Positions 1 to 10,446 of a DNA stretch of 64,000 nucleotides are shown here, piece after piece. A program made the translations under genes and the position numbers. Each line of letters starts with the position of its first letter. Within the stretch, counting starts at the first letter, position 1. The DNA lies in NCBI GenBank assembly GCA_963575645.1, contig OY754467.1, forward strand, positions 54,035,108-54,099,107, written 5' to 3'. The notes under the pieces are model-generated. The model saw only the letters and a program-made list of their open reading frames with translations. It ran no database searches and was not told the DNA's origin. This DNA is from Xanthostigma xanthostigma (taxonomy: Eukaryota; Arthropoda; Insecta; Raphidioptera; Raphidiidae).

Positions 1-188
1 AGTAAATTTCATCCAAATCGTTAGGGCCGTTTTCGAGAAAAGCACGCACAGGGTCAGGCGGAACGTTACGCGTTACGCGTTACGAACGTTACGTTAGGAA
101 CGTTACACTTTTTCGTGCATGCAGCCGGTGTTTTATCAATTTATAAGATTGGTGATTCATCAATTTATAAGACGTTATCACGTCAAAA
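1..188 (-). mobile_element. Family A element, cut by window start
   Basis: This is the terminal part of the commonest repeat in the window, called family A here. It ends with the typical TTATAAGACGTTATCACGTC, the reverse complement of the left end of plus-strand copies such as 19236-19829. It carries the family marker strings ATCCAAATCGTTAGGGCC and CACGCACAGGGTCAGGCGG. Between them lies an expanded run of GCGTTAC / GAACGTTAC units, longer than in any other copy. The rest lies upstream of the window. No protein is encoded. The superfamily is not recognised; it behaves as a non-autonomous DNA transposon. Confidence 0.8.
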
Positions 189-198
189 AAACGTTAGC

Positions 199-449
199 TG
201 TTCTTTTGTTCTGTCGATCTGTCAAAAAGATATTAGGTAGTTCACAAGCCATGGTTAATTTTTAAATGACGTGATAACATATTATGTAGGTATTACCATG
301 CACACGAATAGCAAAAATCAAAATAATTATTACTAGTCGTTATCCGCGTCGTCGTACACGTTTACAGAAATTTGAATTCATTTATTGTATGTCAAATTTT
401 AATATACATTTGAAGTTGGAATGGTTCCAGTTGATTGGAATTTTTTTTT
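199..449 (+). mobile_element. Family F element, diverged 3' part
   Basis: This segment aligns with the last ~250 bp of the two fuller family F copies at 1943-2605 and 41722-42387. Shared landmarks in order are a GATCTGTCA motif, a TGACGTGATAACATATTATGTAG-like stretch, a CGAATAG motif, a Y-rich CGCGTC stretch, and the closing GAAGTTGGAATGGT then TTGGAATTTTTTT. It is more diverged than the other two copies, so it is probably an older insertion. No coding capacity is seen. Confidence 0.6.
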
Positions 450-985
450 GTTCAATTTTAAGAAATATCTTAATTGTTTCGAAAAAATAAACAGTCAATA
501 AAAAAATGTTGTCTGTAATAAATAACTAATAACAATAAAACCAAAAGAACCTAACAACGCGTATTTGAATGTAATAAAACATTCGCTAGAGCAAAACAAA
601 AGCCGCATAAAACATTCGACAATCGATGAAAACAAAAAACTGTACGACACGATCGAGTGGCATGAGCAGAGGAGAGCTTATAACAAGTTAACGTATAGTC
701 GAGATAGAATGGAGAATATAAGTTTCGTTATTCAATAAGTGTGCATGTTAAAGCGATGTAAATAAAGGAGTATAGAAGTACAGCTGGTTCGGTAAAAGAT
801 GAATCACTTCACTTATTTAAACTAACCTCTTCATATTGTTCACCAGCATTTTTAGGAATCCGTCTAAAACGGTAATAAACGAAATTCTTAAATGAAACTT
901 CGTAATCCATTCGTCTCGACTTTATTTCAATTAAGTAATCATCTACGATTCAGTATATCAACACATTGCAATCTATGTTATGCCC
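450..985. other. AT-rich DNA with nothing assigned
   Basis: No repeat of another part of the window, no structured RNA and no credible exon was recognised. The sequence is A/T-rich with short homopolymers and scattered AATAAA-like strings that have no gene context. Confidence 0.5.
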
Positions 986-1486
986 GCACTTCACATGGCT
1001 ATTTGAATTTGTTTATTTGGCAAACAATTACCAAGTGTGGACAGTCTATTTGACAAAGTGTTGGCCTTATTTGCCTATTTGACAATTAAGGCCAATACCA
1101 AATACGCGTTACCGTGCGCTTGTCGGTTTTTCGAGGCACATCAAAGGAGTCAAATAGGCAAATACGCAAATAAACCGTCCACACAATGGCCATATTCAGA
1201 AGCGCACGCGCCGTGAACCTGTACGGACGTGCAGTATTTTTGTGTCTGTGCTGTGAGCGAGAACTGGAACAATTACTATTGAAAATGAATTGGGACAATG
1301 AAACAGTGCTAAAATTCCTGGAATTTTGAACCTTGCGTTCTGCTGCCAAATGTTTGTGTGTTTGCTGTTTGACTGCATGTGTGGATGGTCGTATTTGCCT
1401 CTATTTGCATGTTTGTCTTGAACGTCATATATTTTGCCAAATACAACAAACACCCAATAGCGAACACAAATAGCCATGTGAAGTGC
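986..1486. mobile_element. TIR element with internal TATTTG motif array
   Basis: A 501-bp element bounded by a perfect 20-bp terminal inverted repeat, GCACTTCACATGGCTATTTG, at 986-1005 and its complement at 1467-1486. The similarity continues inward more loosely for about 20 bp. Just inside both ends the hexamer TATTTG and relatives (TATTTGCC, TATTTGAC, TATTTGGC) recur many times on both strands, as do subterminal transposase-binding repeats in hAT and related elements. The flanks show no convincing target duplication, so the superfamily is open. The short open frames inside are not coding-like. Confidence 0.65.
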
Positions 1487-1942
1487 CACCTTTAGGGTAT
1501 GATATTTGTCAATCCATAAATAGTCCACAAAATACGTCATACGAACACTATGGAGCCCTATCATGTTTACAATTGATCTGTGAAATGAAAATTCAAATTA
1601 TTGATACTTTTCTCAGATTTAAATCTGCAACAGTGTAAACAACGATATCCAAAAAATATCGGTTATTCTTACGCCCAACTGTTGTATACGGAAAGTCTTT
1701 TCTTGAGCGAGCTGTATTTTTGAACTCGGTGGTGCTACCTTATAGCGCTGTGATGCAAGACACTTCGAACGCACGCTACGAGCACAACGAGACGCTTTTA
1801 TTCAATGCTCAGAGTTCATTTGTTTTACGACGCCGCCGCAATGTGCGACGATTAGATTTTGTTTAGACGTGCGCTCAGTTTACCGCCCTCTATTCTTTAT
1901 TAAAACAAAGCGTTTTTCATTGTAAATTTTATCAATGACGAA
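1487..1942. other. Unassigned DNA
   Basis: Nothing assigned. The part from about 1720 to 1900 is somewhat richer in G+C and CpG than its surroundings, but no splice signals, promoter consensus or repeat copy was found in it. Confidence 0.4.
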
Positions 1943-2605
1943 TTTTTTACCATTCCAACCCACAAGTCGGGAATGATACTAGTTTGGGTCAAAAATCACT
2001 TTTCAAAAATTTTACAATATCCTTCCGTTTTGAGGTCCCCCGAATCCAAAAAACATATTTTTGGAAAAACTCTGTGCGTCTATTAGTCTGCTTGTCTGTG
2101 AACACGATACAGATCAAACGCACGACTAGATTAAAACCAAATTTTGGGAGGCCGTTTGGTATGCAAATATGAAGAGCCCTATTGTTTTTGGAGAAAATCG
2201 GCGCATGCGCAGAAGAGATGTATGCTAAAACGGTGTTTTTTATACAATAACGATATACTTTTCATAACGGATTATTATTCTATTTATTTTTTCAAGAAAG
2301 TTTCGTTTAAATTTGTTTTTTCTAAATTCTATAATTGCGGAAATATTTTGAAAATAAAAAAAAATCAGCCGCTCTTTTGTTTCAGAAATAAACTATAGTT
2401 AGGCATGCTTTGATTAATTTTGACATGACGTGGAACATAATATTATGTAGGTAACCATGGCAACGAATAGTTAATATCATATTGAATAATAGCCATTACC
2501 CGCGTCACCTCACGCGATATCAAAAATTTTATTCTCTTTATTATATCAAATGTCAACATTTTTGAAGTTGGAATCGTCCCGTCGGCCAATTGGCTGGAAT
2601 TTTTT
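1943..2605 (+). mobile_element. Family F non-autonomous element, copy 1
   Basis: About 663 bp, collinear over its whole length with 41722-42387, with unrelated sequence outside both ends. That defines a repeat unit from TTTTTACCATTCCAACCCAC to the closing TTGGCTGGAATTTTTT. The ends share only a short inverted motif (ATTCCAGCC-like), and the start can fold on itself around CATTCC...GGAATG. An internal piece resembles AGCGGATTGAAACCAAATTT, which is also present near the right end of the family A copies at 4041 and 40105. That suggests sequence exchange between families. No open frame is conserved between copies. Confidence 0.75.
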
Positions 2606-2839
2606 CATTAGCTTTAACTATTTAACGTTTTATGTTCGGTTTACGGTAGGTACCACTTTCTACGATAATTCGAAATTCAAGATTTTATCACAGAATAGGT
2701 CATATGCATGTATTTTTTTTATATTTTTAATAAATTATTTAGTCAACCATAATACGAAAAAAATTGATAATCATTTAAAAATGTAATATTATCATAAGAA
2801 AAAAAAATATTAAATTTCACATTCAAAAATAGACAGTTT

Positions 2840-3870
2840 AAACAATCGGCCATGTTGGCGGGCTTATGTGACGTCACGATATATGATGCATGTCAACTTT
2901 GATGTCAAATTGTCAATGTTCTAAATGAAGTTTATTTGTTGTTTTCTCTAAATACTGACGTAATCTTACTGTGAGACGACCCAGTCGCCATGGAAACTGT
3001 TATTGATATATACTCTGACGTCACGCTGCGTTTTGAAAATTCGAAAATAGCGCGTATTTTCTACGTTTCTATTTTATTATTTGTATTTTTTTCAGCTAGT
3101 AGATTAACAAATTAACCATTACGATATGATCAGCAACTAAAATATATTTCAAAATGAAAATTTAAACTAATTTGGAGTCTCATGCATATGACCTAGAAAC
3201 CATGGCAAAATAAATGCCAAATGTACCATTTTTTAAAAAATCTGTAACCGTGAAAGTCGTACCAGAAATCCAACAGTCTCATTTATGCTTCGATAACCAC
3301 CCTATGACGAACTTGATTTCTATGAGTGAACAGTTTTTCTTGGGGAACTTCTTCGACCCCATCCTCCCATTCGGCTGCAGAGGATACGACGATCCAGGCA
3401 GTTACCATAGCGATGCTTTCTCCGTCACGGCAACGGCAAGCAACCGACGTCGCTTCGCTGAACATCTCGCACACACACACAGACACGCACACACACGTAC
3501 GACAGTCGCTTGTTTTAATCAACGCTCCGGTCGCTATGGCAACGTTCGAGCCGGCAGCTATTGGACAATTCATTTTGTAATTACGCTGACGACACCCTAG
3601 GCAGCCATTTTGGAGCTACCGCAATCGGCCAGCTGTGTATTGGAGGCGATTCGTACGTCGCGACGCCAACTGTTGCAGCGGCGCCGCTTTACGGAGCATC
3701 GCACAACTAATACAATTAACGGGAGCCAAGTGAAACTCGTCGCTCGTAACTTGCAGCGTTTCGCGTTGGCCTTTGAACAATTGTGAACGCTATGGAGACC
3801 GTCGTTACGGTTCACAGTTCTGCGAAGATGTAATGCCTTCAGGGAGTCAGATAACAGATTCACCGCGTTT
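2840..3870. promoter_or_regulatory. Candidate promoter / CpG-rich regulatory pocket
   Basis: A single-copy stretch in which G+C and CpG rise clearly above the AT-rich surroundings, most strongly at 3340-3860. It holds two perfect CRE palindromes TGACGTCA (2869-2876 and 3016-3023). Three sequences resemble the RFX X-box: GTCGCCATGGAAAC at 2984, GTTACCATAGCGAT at 3401, and on the minus strand GTTGCCATAGCGAC at 3530-3543. It also has an AGCCATTTTGGAGC motif near 3602 and a CA-rich run at 3470-3496. The open frames across it (up to 128 codons) look like GC-rich chance frames. It could be a promoter with its first non-coding exon, an enhancer, or an old GC-rich repeat. No TATA box or splice donor decides this. 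Confidence 0.35.
3470..3498 (+). repeat. (CA)n-type microsatellite, imperfect
   Basis: An interrupted CA run (CACACACACACAGACACGCACACACAC-like) inside the CpG-rich pocket. Confidence 0.8.
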
Positions 3871-4040
3871 TATAAAATAGTCTGATTATAATCGTACCAG
3901 ATTTGTTTCTTTGTATGCTACGTTAGTGGTTGGTTGACGTTGCCAAATTTATATTGCTCTTAGTTTCGTAATGGATGTGAACTTACTTATAATATCTTTA
4001 ACCGTTAAACTTGAAGCTTTACACTTTAAACCAGAAACTG

Positions 4041-4702
4041 TTTTGACGTGATAACGTCTTATAAATTGATGAATCACCAATCTTATAAATTGATAAAACA
4101 CCGGCTGCATGCACGAAAAAGTGTAACGTTCCTAATGTTCCTAACGTTCGTAACGCGTAACGTTCCGCCCGACCCTGTGCGTGCTTTTTGCTAATTTCTC
4201 GCTCAATTTAAATCAGATCGGTTTGAAACCAGTCTTAAACGAAAGAGGAGAACATTTTACATAGATTTCGTATAACAGAATTTGCCTAAACAGTTTTTTT
4301 ATACTTTATATAGAAAAATAGCTGTATAAATGCAATGTTGTCTAATGCATGGCGCGACGCGGTCGGTCGTCTTTGTTTGCCGTACATGGAAATTAGAAGA
4401 TAACGTATGTCTTGTCTTAACATGAAAACGGCTGCATTTCTAATGTTTAATTCAATTTTTTGACATTAGTATTTTGTGAAATGCAACGCCTTCTAAGTTA
4501 AGTATTGGAATAACTAATTATTATTAGAACATAATACTTTGACAGTTGCAAACGTCACTTTTGACATTTCTTATCATTCCGACACCAAGGATAAGCGGAT
4601 TGAAACCAAATTTTGGGAGGTTTAGGTTATGTATTACGGAATACGTTATCACGTAAAACTATCGTCCGTAAACCGACTTTACAGACAACCAATTTTTTTT
4701 TT
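4041..4702 (+). mobile_element. Family A element, 'long' subtype
   Basis: Starts TTTTGACGTGATAACGTCTT and ends CCGACTTTACAGACAACC followed by AATTTTTTTTTT. The ends are inverted with respect to each other only through the core ACGTGATAACGT, which lies near the left terminus but about 40 bp inside the right one. The body contains a segment (from CTCGCTCAATTTAAATCAG onward) shared with the copy at 40105-40669 and, inverted, with 51060-51170. Compared with the 40105 copy it has an extra ~55 bp containing a GC-rich GCGCGACGCGG stretch. No protein is encoded. Confidence 0.85.
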
Positions 4703-4808
4703 AAGAGAATACTTCTTTAAAAACGGGAGTAAACGCGTTTTCTATGTAACGAAACTTATGTCACGAAATTGTACTTAGTAACCATGTATAAACAGCAGCT
4801 CTCAGCAA

Positions 4809-4879
4809 ACATCCGTAGCTCAGTGGTAGAATCCCGGCCTGTCATGCGGCCGGTCCGAGTTCGATTACTGCCGGGTGCG
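4809..4879 (+). pseudogene. tRNA-Gly-derived sequence with anticodon GUC
   Basis: A 71-nt sequence that aligns without gaps to insect tRNA-Gly(GCC) as I remember it, at roughly three quarters identity. The A box TAGCTCAGTGG (4816) is intact, the acceptor stem keeps six of seven pairs, and the T-loop TTCGATT is preserved. A T-run able to end pol III transcription starts about 15 nt downstream. The anticodon position reads GTC (Asp) instead of GCC. The anticodon stem keeps three of five pairs and the T stem is largely unpaired. It is most likely a tRNA pseudogene or the head of a short SINE. Confidence 0.5.
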
Positions 4880-4964
4880 CGTAACAATTTGGTATTTTTA
4901 TTTTTTTTTATTTAGCGTTGCAAATCATACAATTAATTTTTGTTTAATAATCCTGTTATACCTA

Positions 4965-5519
4965 CAGTATGTAAACGCGTAAGGTGCACATAGGGAAAAA
5001 ATACTTGGATCAGAGTTAGCCATGACTGCATTAATTATTATTTCTATTGAATTATCGTGGTAATCTTGAGGATTTCTAATTTATATTGATTTATTTTTAT
5101 TTTACTTGGCTTTTTTAATAATTAAAAGCTCTTATAAATCATTTTTTTTTTTTCTACAAAAATAAAACAAAAAAACAACTCCATCTGTTTGGAAACATTT
5201 CATTCAAAAATTGTCTGACTGGTATGACGTATGCGCGTTGGTAAGTCAGTGACCCAATGTCTTTAGGTTCAACACGAATAGGCGGAGATATTTGAACTCG
5301 CACCATATTTAAGTATTTTTGGGAATTTAATGTTCCATTAATAAAAAAAGTACGATTATGTTGTAATCATTTGAATATTTTCTTCGGTAGTATACACATT
5401 CATTTTGAAAAAGAATAGTATCTGTCAAATTGAAAAACAAGATTTCAAGGCTCACTCTGATCCAGTCATTTTTTCCCAATGTTAATTTCCCTATGTGCAC
5501 CTCACGTGTTTACATACTG
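4965..5519 (-). mobile_element. Family E Tc1/mariner-like MITE, copy 1
   Basis: A 555-bp element flanked by TA on both sides, with ~35-bp inverted termini beginning CAGTATGTAAACGCGTAAGG. The CAGT start plus TA duplication fits Tc1/mariner-type non-autonomous elements. It is collinear, in opposite orientation, with 47113-47684 and 56891-57468. The interior is AT-rich and encodes nothing. Confidence 0.8.
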
Positions 5520-6600
5520 TATGTATAAATATTTTAATCAAATATTTTGCGGTGGTTATAACACTATAATTGTTAATACCTTTCAATAATCATTTCGTCA
5601 AATTTACAAAGTGCAGTTTATGAGTGTTTATACTTTATCTGTAGAAAAAAGTAATTTTCTCGGGTATGGCAACACTGCAATACGTAGCGCATTTCACGTC
5701 TGTTGGTAGAATGGATATTCTCTAAGAGAAAGCACGACTACATTTGCTCGACTGTTAGAGCGGGCAGTTTGTGGGTACATAATTTTTGTAATTACGTACC
5801 TAGTTGTTTTTATTAAGAGTTGGGGTTGGGTTTTAGTGATGTAAATTTGATAGGGCTGTATTTTTATCGTACCCGCTGTTATAATAAGGGTTTCTCGTTC
5901 TAAATGTTTTTTGTTTCTGTCGACATTTTCTTTTTATATAAAGTAAATGAGAAATTTATTCACTGCGTCCCTGTTTTTAATTAAAATCTGTTTTGAATTG
6001 TTTTTTGTTAGAAATGTTTTTAAATAATTTTATATTTATCAAATAATTTTTTACTTTAATTACTATTATTTTTTTCTCATACTGCTAACTGCACACATTT
6101 TAGATAATACTATTAGTAGTATTTATACTAAGTATTTAACCATAGTTTTGTTGCCAATTTAAGATGGTTTCATCAAAATAAGTACAGCTTTTTTGGAGTG
6201 ATTCTATATTAAAACAGAAACAGACATAAATCCTGGAAACGCATTCTCCTGCCAAAGTACCAAAGTACGATACCAAACATTTGTAAGCCCCGCAAGAAAT
6301 ATAAATAAATATAAATTCAATAAATAAATTATCGATCAATTTTTCAGACATTATTATATTGACAAAAATATAATTATAATTCAATAACTTTACGTTTAGT
6401 CCAGATTTGGACGTTCTTTAGAATTGAGCTAAAAGCTATAGGTATATTAATACGCTAAGGTTAAAGATGTTTGCCTCCCTTTTTAGAAAAAACCTCACAA
6501 TTTGTCCACATAAATTATATATCATTTTACAGATAATTGCTTGCTCTACAGACATCGACAACTAAAAAATTTATTATTGCTTTTGTTTCTGTAAATTAAT
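5520..6600. other. AT-rich DNA with nothing assigned
   Basis: No repeat copy, RNA gene or exon was recognised. The 82-codon minus-strand frame at 6136-6384 is hydrophobic and AT-driven, with no family resemblance. Confidence 0.5.
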
Positions 6601-6604
6601 TAAA

Positions 6605-6910
6605 ATACAGCAACGCTGAACAACGTCTGCCATCTGACGGCTTTAATTTTGAAACAACGTCAACACTTGGATCTGTCATCTGACCTTCATATTGTAATAC
6701 AACAGACACAATACTGCATACTGCCATCTAACGGCTTTAATTTTGAAACAGCGAGCAACGCTAAACAACGTCACAGCAATGCTGCATGATGCCATCTGAC
6801 GGCTTAGCTCAACGCTTTTGCTACTTGCGCGTCTATATGACAATTTTAGTAAAATATTTCTTCGATCTGTCATCTGAGCTTCATATTGTAATACAACAAA
6901 AAGAAGAACG
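6605..6910. repeat. Imperfect tandem/dispersed repeat block
   Basis: The string GCCATCTGACGGC with following GCTTTAATTTTGAAACA recurs near 6628, 6722 and 6790. The companion string GATCTGTCATCTGA followed by CTTCATATTGTAATACAACA recurs near 6670 and 6868. The block is a degraded array with unequal spacing (about 94, 70 and larger), probably a decayed transposon end or minisatellite. Confidence 0.5.
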
Positions 6911-7819
6911 TTATAAGCAGTGTGCAAAATTAGAAACGAATTGAATACTTGCAATCATATTTAAAAAATAATTTTGTAAAGTGATAATTATTATACTTAT
7001 TTAGTGCGAATAATTCGCACAGGTCACACTAGTATAAAAATTAATCAGTAATTAGTTTCTAATAAAATTAAGGTAGTTTGGTAGCCAAATGACTTAAACT
7101 TGTCAGAGTAAAGACATTTTGTTAAGAAAAGTCCGGATATTTAACAAGAAATAATATTTTCACATTTAATTACTTTTCTACAAAATTTATCCAAATAAAT
7201 AAATCATTTGTTGTCATCATGAAAAACTTGAAAGCGTCAAATATCGGGCCCTATTAAATTTTTAAAATTACATTGTTTTTCAATATTGTGATTATTGTTG
7301 TATTGCATCTATCTTATATTCTTTAAAATTAGATACTATAGCTAAAACAGTATATTATATGTTGTTAATTTAATTGTTCGGTGTAACAGTCGAATGGCGT
7401 TTTACCGCATCTCTTTACGACACGTAATAATTGTATTCAAGTGCAGTTCTAAAAAAAAATAACCATTGTTGAAGCTTCAGCAAAGAATACGTTTAACTAC
7501 AGAAGAATACAGTATGACAAGAAAATCTTTAATTGCTACTATAATAACATTACATCTTGAGGAAGCAGAATATAATCTGTGAAACGTGGACGCTAATGAC
7601 CTTAGTTGTCGAGCGTTTATAATCTACAATAAACGAATCTATAATTAAACATTGTAGCTAAGATATCAACCCATAAGTTTCATCAAAAATGGCTAACCAT
7701 TCTCGAGTAGCTCTAAAGACAGATAACGATTTGAAAAACATTTTCTCGGATAGTTACAGACATTATTATTTTGTAATTATATTGATTGCGCTTTATACAA
7801 TTGAATTTTCTCAAACGTT
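6911..7819. other. AT-rich DNA with nothing assigned
   Basis: Nothing firm. A short string near 7592 (CGCTAATGACCTTAGTTGTCG) recurs near 60892 and may be a shared transposon fragment. Confidence 0.4.
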
Positions 7820-8540
7820 TTAAGGAGGTTGATGCGTTACAGTCCCAATCAAAAGTAAGTCGAAATCTAAATGAGAACTTTTCCATAATACATTTTTACA
7901 AAAGGTTATAAGTCGATGATACCAATAAATTATTGTCATAAAGGAATAAATAAATAATTTTTTTAATATTAATTAATTATTTCAGTATTTTACTTAATGG
8001 ACTAACTTTTTAATTTTTTGTACAAAGTTAGGTTAGAAAAAATAAATCGATGTAAATATTTGTATTTTACATATTTTTTGCAGTAAATAATTAAAAAAAG
8101 AAATTAGAAGTAATAAAAATTAAAATTGAGTCATTAAAAAGTTGAAAATTCAGTTAAAATTATTAAAATTGTCAAGAATAAAAATCCATAATCGAAAAGT
8201 GCTAAGGTTTAATAATTTTTTTTATTGATTAAAAGTCTCCTAATTAAATTGGAAAAAATATTAAAATATGCGTAGGTAAGACAATCGATGCTTTACATAG
8301 TAGTTTTCGGAACTGCTGACATTATTTGGTTGTTTTCAAAAAATTAAAATGTACCGTTTGCATGCTAGGTTGACATGCTTTCCATAAGACTACATGTAAA
8401 AGTTTTTTTTAATTTTTAACTTTATAAATCTCGTAATGATTATGGATTTTTTACAGAAAATTTTGTCATAAAAAAATCTATTAAAAAACCATATCTCTGA
8501 TTTTTTTCATTATCTTCGTAAAACGGCTCAACCTCCTTAA
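7820..8540 (+). mobile_element. Family B TTAA-flanked element, copy 1
   Basis: About 720 bp. Starts TTAAGGAGGTTGATGCGTTA and ends CGGCTCAACCTCCTTAA, so an 11-bp inverted repeat GGAGGTTGA(K)C is set against TTAA at both ends. All five copies in the window have TTAA at both junctions and different flanks, which fits piggyBac-type insertion at TTAA. The terminus is not the CCC start usual for piggyBac, so the assignment rests on the target site. The interior is AT-rich and non-coding. Confidence 0.8.
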
Positions 8541-8909
8541 TTCTAATTACAATTAGAAAAATAACATCCTGTAATGTTTAGAGTATAATTTTGAGCTCGG
8601 AAATTTTTCGATAAAGTATTTTCAGAATGGCCATCCTGTACAACGAGTAGCGGCGGACAACTTAACGCCAATTATATCTTAAATAACAATTTAGAGACAA
8701 TTATTGCTCTAAAAGTGAAACGTTAAGGTGTTATAATAACCGGTCATAACATAAAACATATATAGGCGCGCTGAGAAAATGCATACAGTATGTTTGATGA
8801 AATTGGCATATCATAGATAACAATTTGAGAGCTATATGCATTTGCTTTGTCCGCAATAATACACATTTATTTTCTATAATAATGAAATTCATAATCACTA
8901 TACAAGAAA

Positions 8910-9855
8910 AAACTCGGGTATCAGTACTAGATATGAGCGCCGATGGGTAAAGGAGCGGCGGCGGCGCGCCGACTATTTGAGGTCGGCGGCGGCGGCGTAG
9001 TCGGCGGCGTGACCTTAGGAGCATTTTTTAATGATGGGCAGGATACAATAAAACAAAACATGTAATTTAACAATCAGAATTATTATTTATTTAACACAAA
9101 TTATTTTTATAAGGAAATGGTTTCTAGCCTAGAGCTAAAATATTTTTGGCACTTCGATTGGCAGAAAAAAATCAAGGTTGTCATAAAGTTCTAATAACAA
9201 TTAACAAGAAAATAAATCTTAGAGAAAACAAAGATGTTTCTTTTAAGTCATAAAAAAATATAAAGTAGTCTTTAAAAATATGTTTTCAACATTTTCTGAT
9301 CGCTTAAACATATGCCTTTTCGCTCGGCGCGCCGTTACATTTTCACGGCGGCGGCGGCGGGAGGGAATCGTTGGCGGCGACGGCGCGCCGGCGCGGCGCT
9401 CATATCTAATCAGTACCAAACCCTGCCGACAATATAGTGTACTACCTATATTTGCTAATACAGGCAGTGTGGCTTTATTATGTGAACTTAACTTATGTTT
9501 TTGGGCAACATAAAAAATTTAACCCCTTAGTACAACCCTTAAAATAATATTTTAATTTCAATATTATTCTCAATTTACCAAATTAAATTCACCTTTCACT
9601 AAGTAAATCCATATCTATAAACTAACATTTTCATAAAATTATTAAGTCCGGTCCTGTCGCGCCAATTTTAGAAAATATTTTGGTAGCACGTTTTTATCTT
9701 TACTAATGGATTAAATTTCAATTTTGAAACGATTCTGAAATTTTTTTTGGAATTTTTGGGCCCAAAAATTTTTTACAACCCCTAAAACCTGCCCTTAAAG
9801 TGGTCCTATTGGGCCCATTTTAAATTAGCTTCGTGCGGTTTGTGGACCAAATGTT
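8910..9855 (-). mobile_element. Family M element interrupted by a hAT-like MITE
   Basis: Outside the insertion at 8928-9408, this region is the reverse complement of 52030-52513. It runs from ACTCGGGT and the string CAAACCCTGCCGACAATATAG, through AACGATTCTGA and TTTGGGCCCAAAAATT, to TGTGGACCAAATG. The order of these landmarks is the same in both copies, so family M is a true dispersed repeat. No coding frame is conserved. A third, more diverged member lies at 48500-49040. Confidence 0.65.
8928..9408. mobile_element. hAT-like MITE with GC-rich arms
   Basis: A 481-bp insertion with perfect 15-bp inverted termini TAGATATGAGCGCCG and a perfect 8-bp target duplication ATCAGTAC (8920-8927 and 9409-9416). 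The 8-bp duplication and the TAG-start terminus fit the hAT group with TAGNGATG-like ends. About 80 bp inside each end is made almost only of GGCGGCGG and GGCGCGCC motifs, while the middle is AT-rich. It sits in a family M copy, whose pre-insertion sequence can be read across the junction. Confidence 0.85.
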
Positions 9856-9961
9856 GATGACACTTTTTCATTGTGATGTGACAGAAATAAATATAGTTTA
9901 AAAAAAAATTAAAAACACGCTTTATATCGAACTAAAAAGTAAAAAATAATTTTTTTAAAAT

Positions 9962-10030
9962 AAGCTTAAAAAGCGTGGGGCGCTTTGTTCCACATTTTCG
10001 TACATCGAGCGCCCCACGATTTTTAAGCTT
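9962..10030. repeat. Hairpin of family C copy 1
   Basis: Inverted arms of about 23 bp (AAGCTT...GTGGGGCGCT and complement) around a 23-nt loop. The loop reads in the opposite direction, relative to the element, from the loops in copies 2 and 3. Confidence 0.85.
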
Positions 10031-10227
10031 GTTTTAAAAAAAATAGTTTTTACTTTTTATATAAAGCGTGTTTTTTAGTTTTTTTTTTAAACTATACTTA
10101 TTTATTTTTCACTTTTTAGTTTGATATAAAGCGTGTTTTTTAGTTTTTTTTTAAACTATATTTATTTTCCACTTTTTAGTTCGATTTATTGTAAAAAATT
10201 TGCCGAAAAATAAACAATTTTTTTTTC

Positions 10228-10313
10228 GGCGTGGACGGGATTAGAATCCACGACCCGTGATGCCGAGAGTTGACGTCAGCGAAGACCCGTGCCTTAGACC
10301 GCACGGCTAGCCA
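10228..10313 (-). pseudogene. Class II tRNA-like head of family C copy 1
   Basis: On the minus strand it reads with an A-box-like TAGCCGTGCGG, a long variable region containing TGACGTCA, and a B-box-like GGATTCTAATCCC (the consensus GGTTCGANTCC with changes). Length and box spacing match a Leu/Ser-type tRNA. The acceptor stem does not close well, so it is a derived tRNA-like promoter and not a tRNA gene. Confidence 0.5.
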
Positions 10314-10446
10314 GTGTACTTGCTGTGCTGGCATATTATACCGCTATATAAACCACTTGCTGTAGTCCAAACGAGTTTACAAACATGCATACTTATATAC
10401 ATACATACATACAAACTTACAAGTGAAACTAATATAAAGCGTGTAA

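Larger units (their letters stand above)
9893..10446 (-). mobile_element. Family C tRNA-headed hairpin element, copy 1
   Basis: Bounded by inverted ACACGCTTTATAT motifs (near 9915 and 10432-10444). Reading on the minus strand: a CATACATA-rich end, a class II tRNA-like head, tandem ~70-bp units each with an ACACGCTTTATAT motif, then a palindrome at 9962-10030 whose arms are AAGCTTAAAAAGCGTGGGGC-like. The palindrome arms here are much shorter than in copies 2 and 3. It encodes no protein, and the mobility class is unknown. Confidence 0.75.

Noticed and set aside
3214-3600. 128-codon plus-strand open frame in the CpG-rich pocket
   Set aside because: The translation changes from lysine/valine-rich to simple His/Thr repeats over the CA microsatellite, and overlapping frames on both strands are also open. 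It looks like a GC-rich chance frame, not a gene.
7820-8540. Family B as classical piggyBac MITE
   Set aside because: TTAA is right, but the termini do not begin with CCC and lack the usual internal repeat, so only the TTAA target is asserted.
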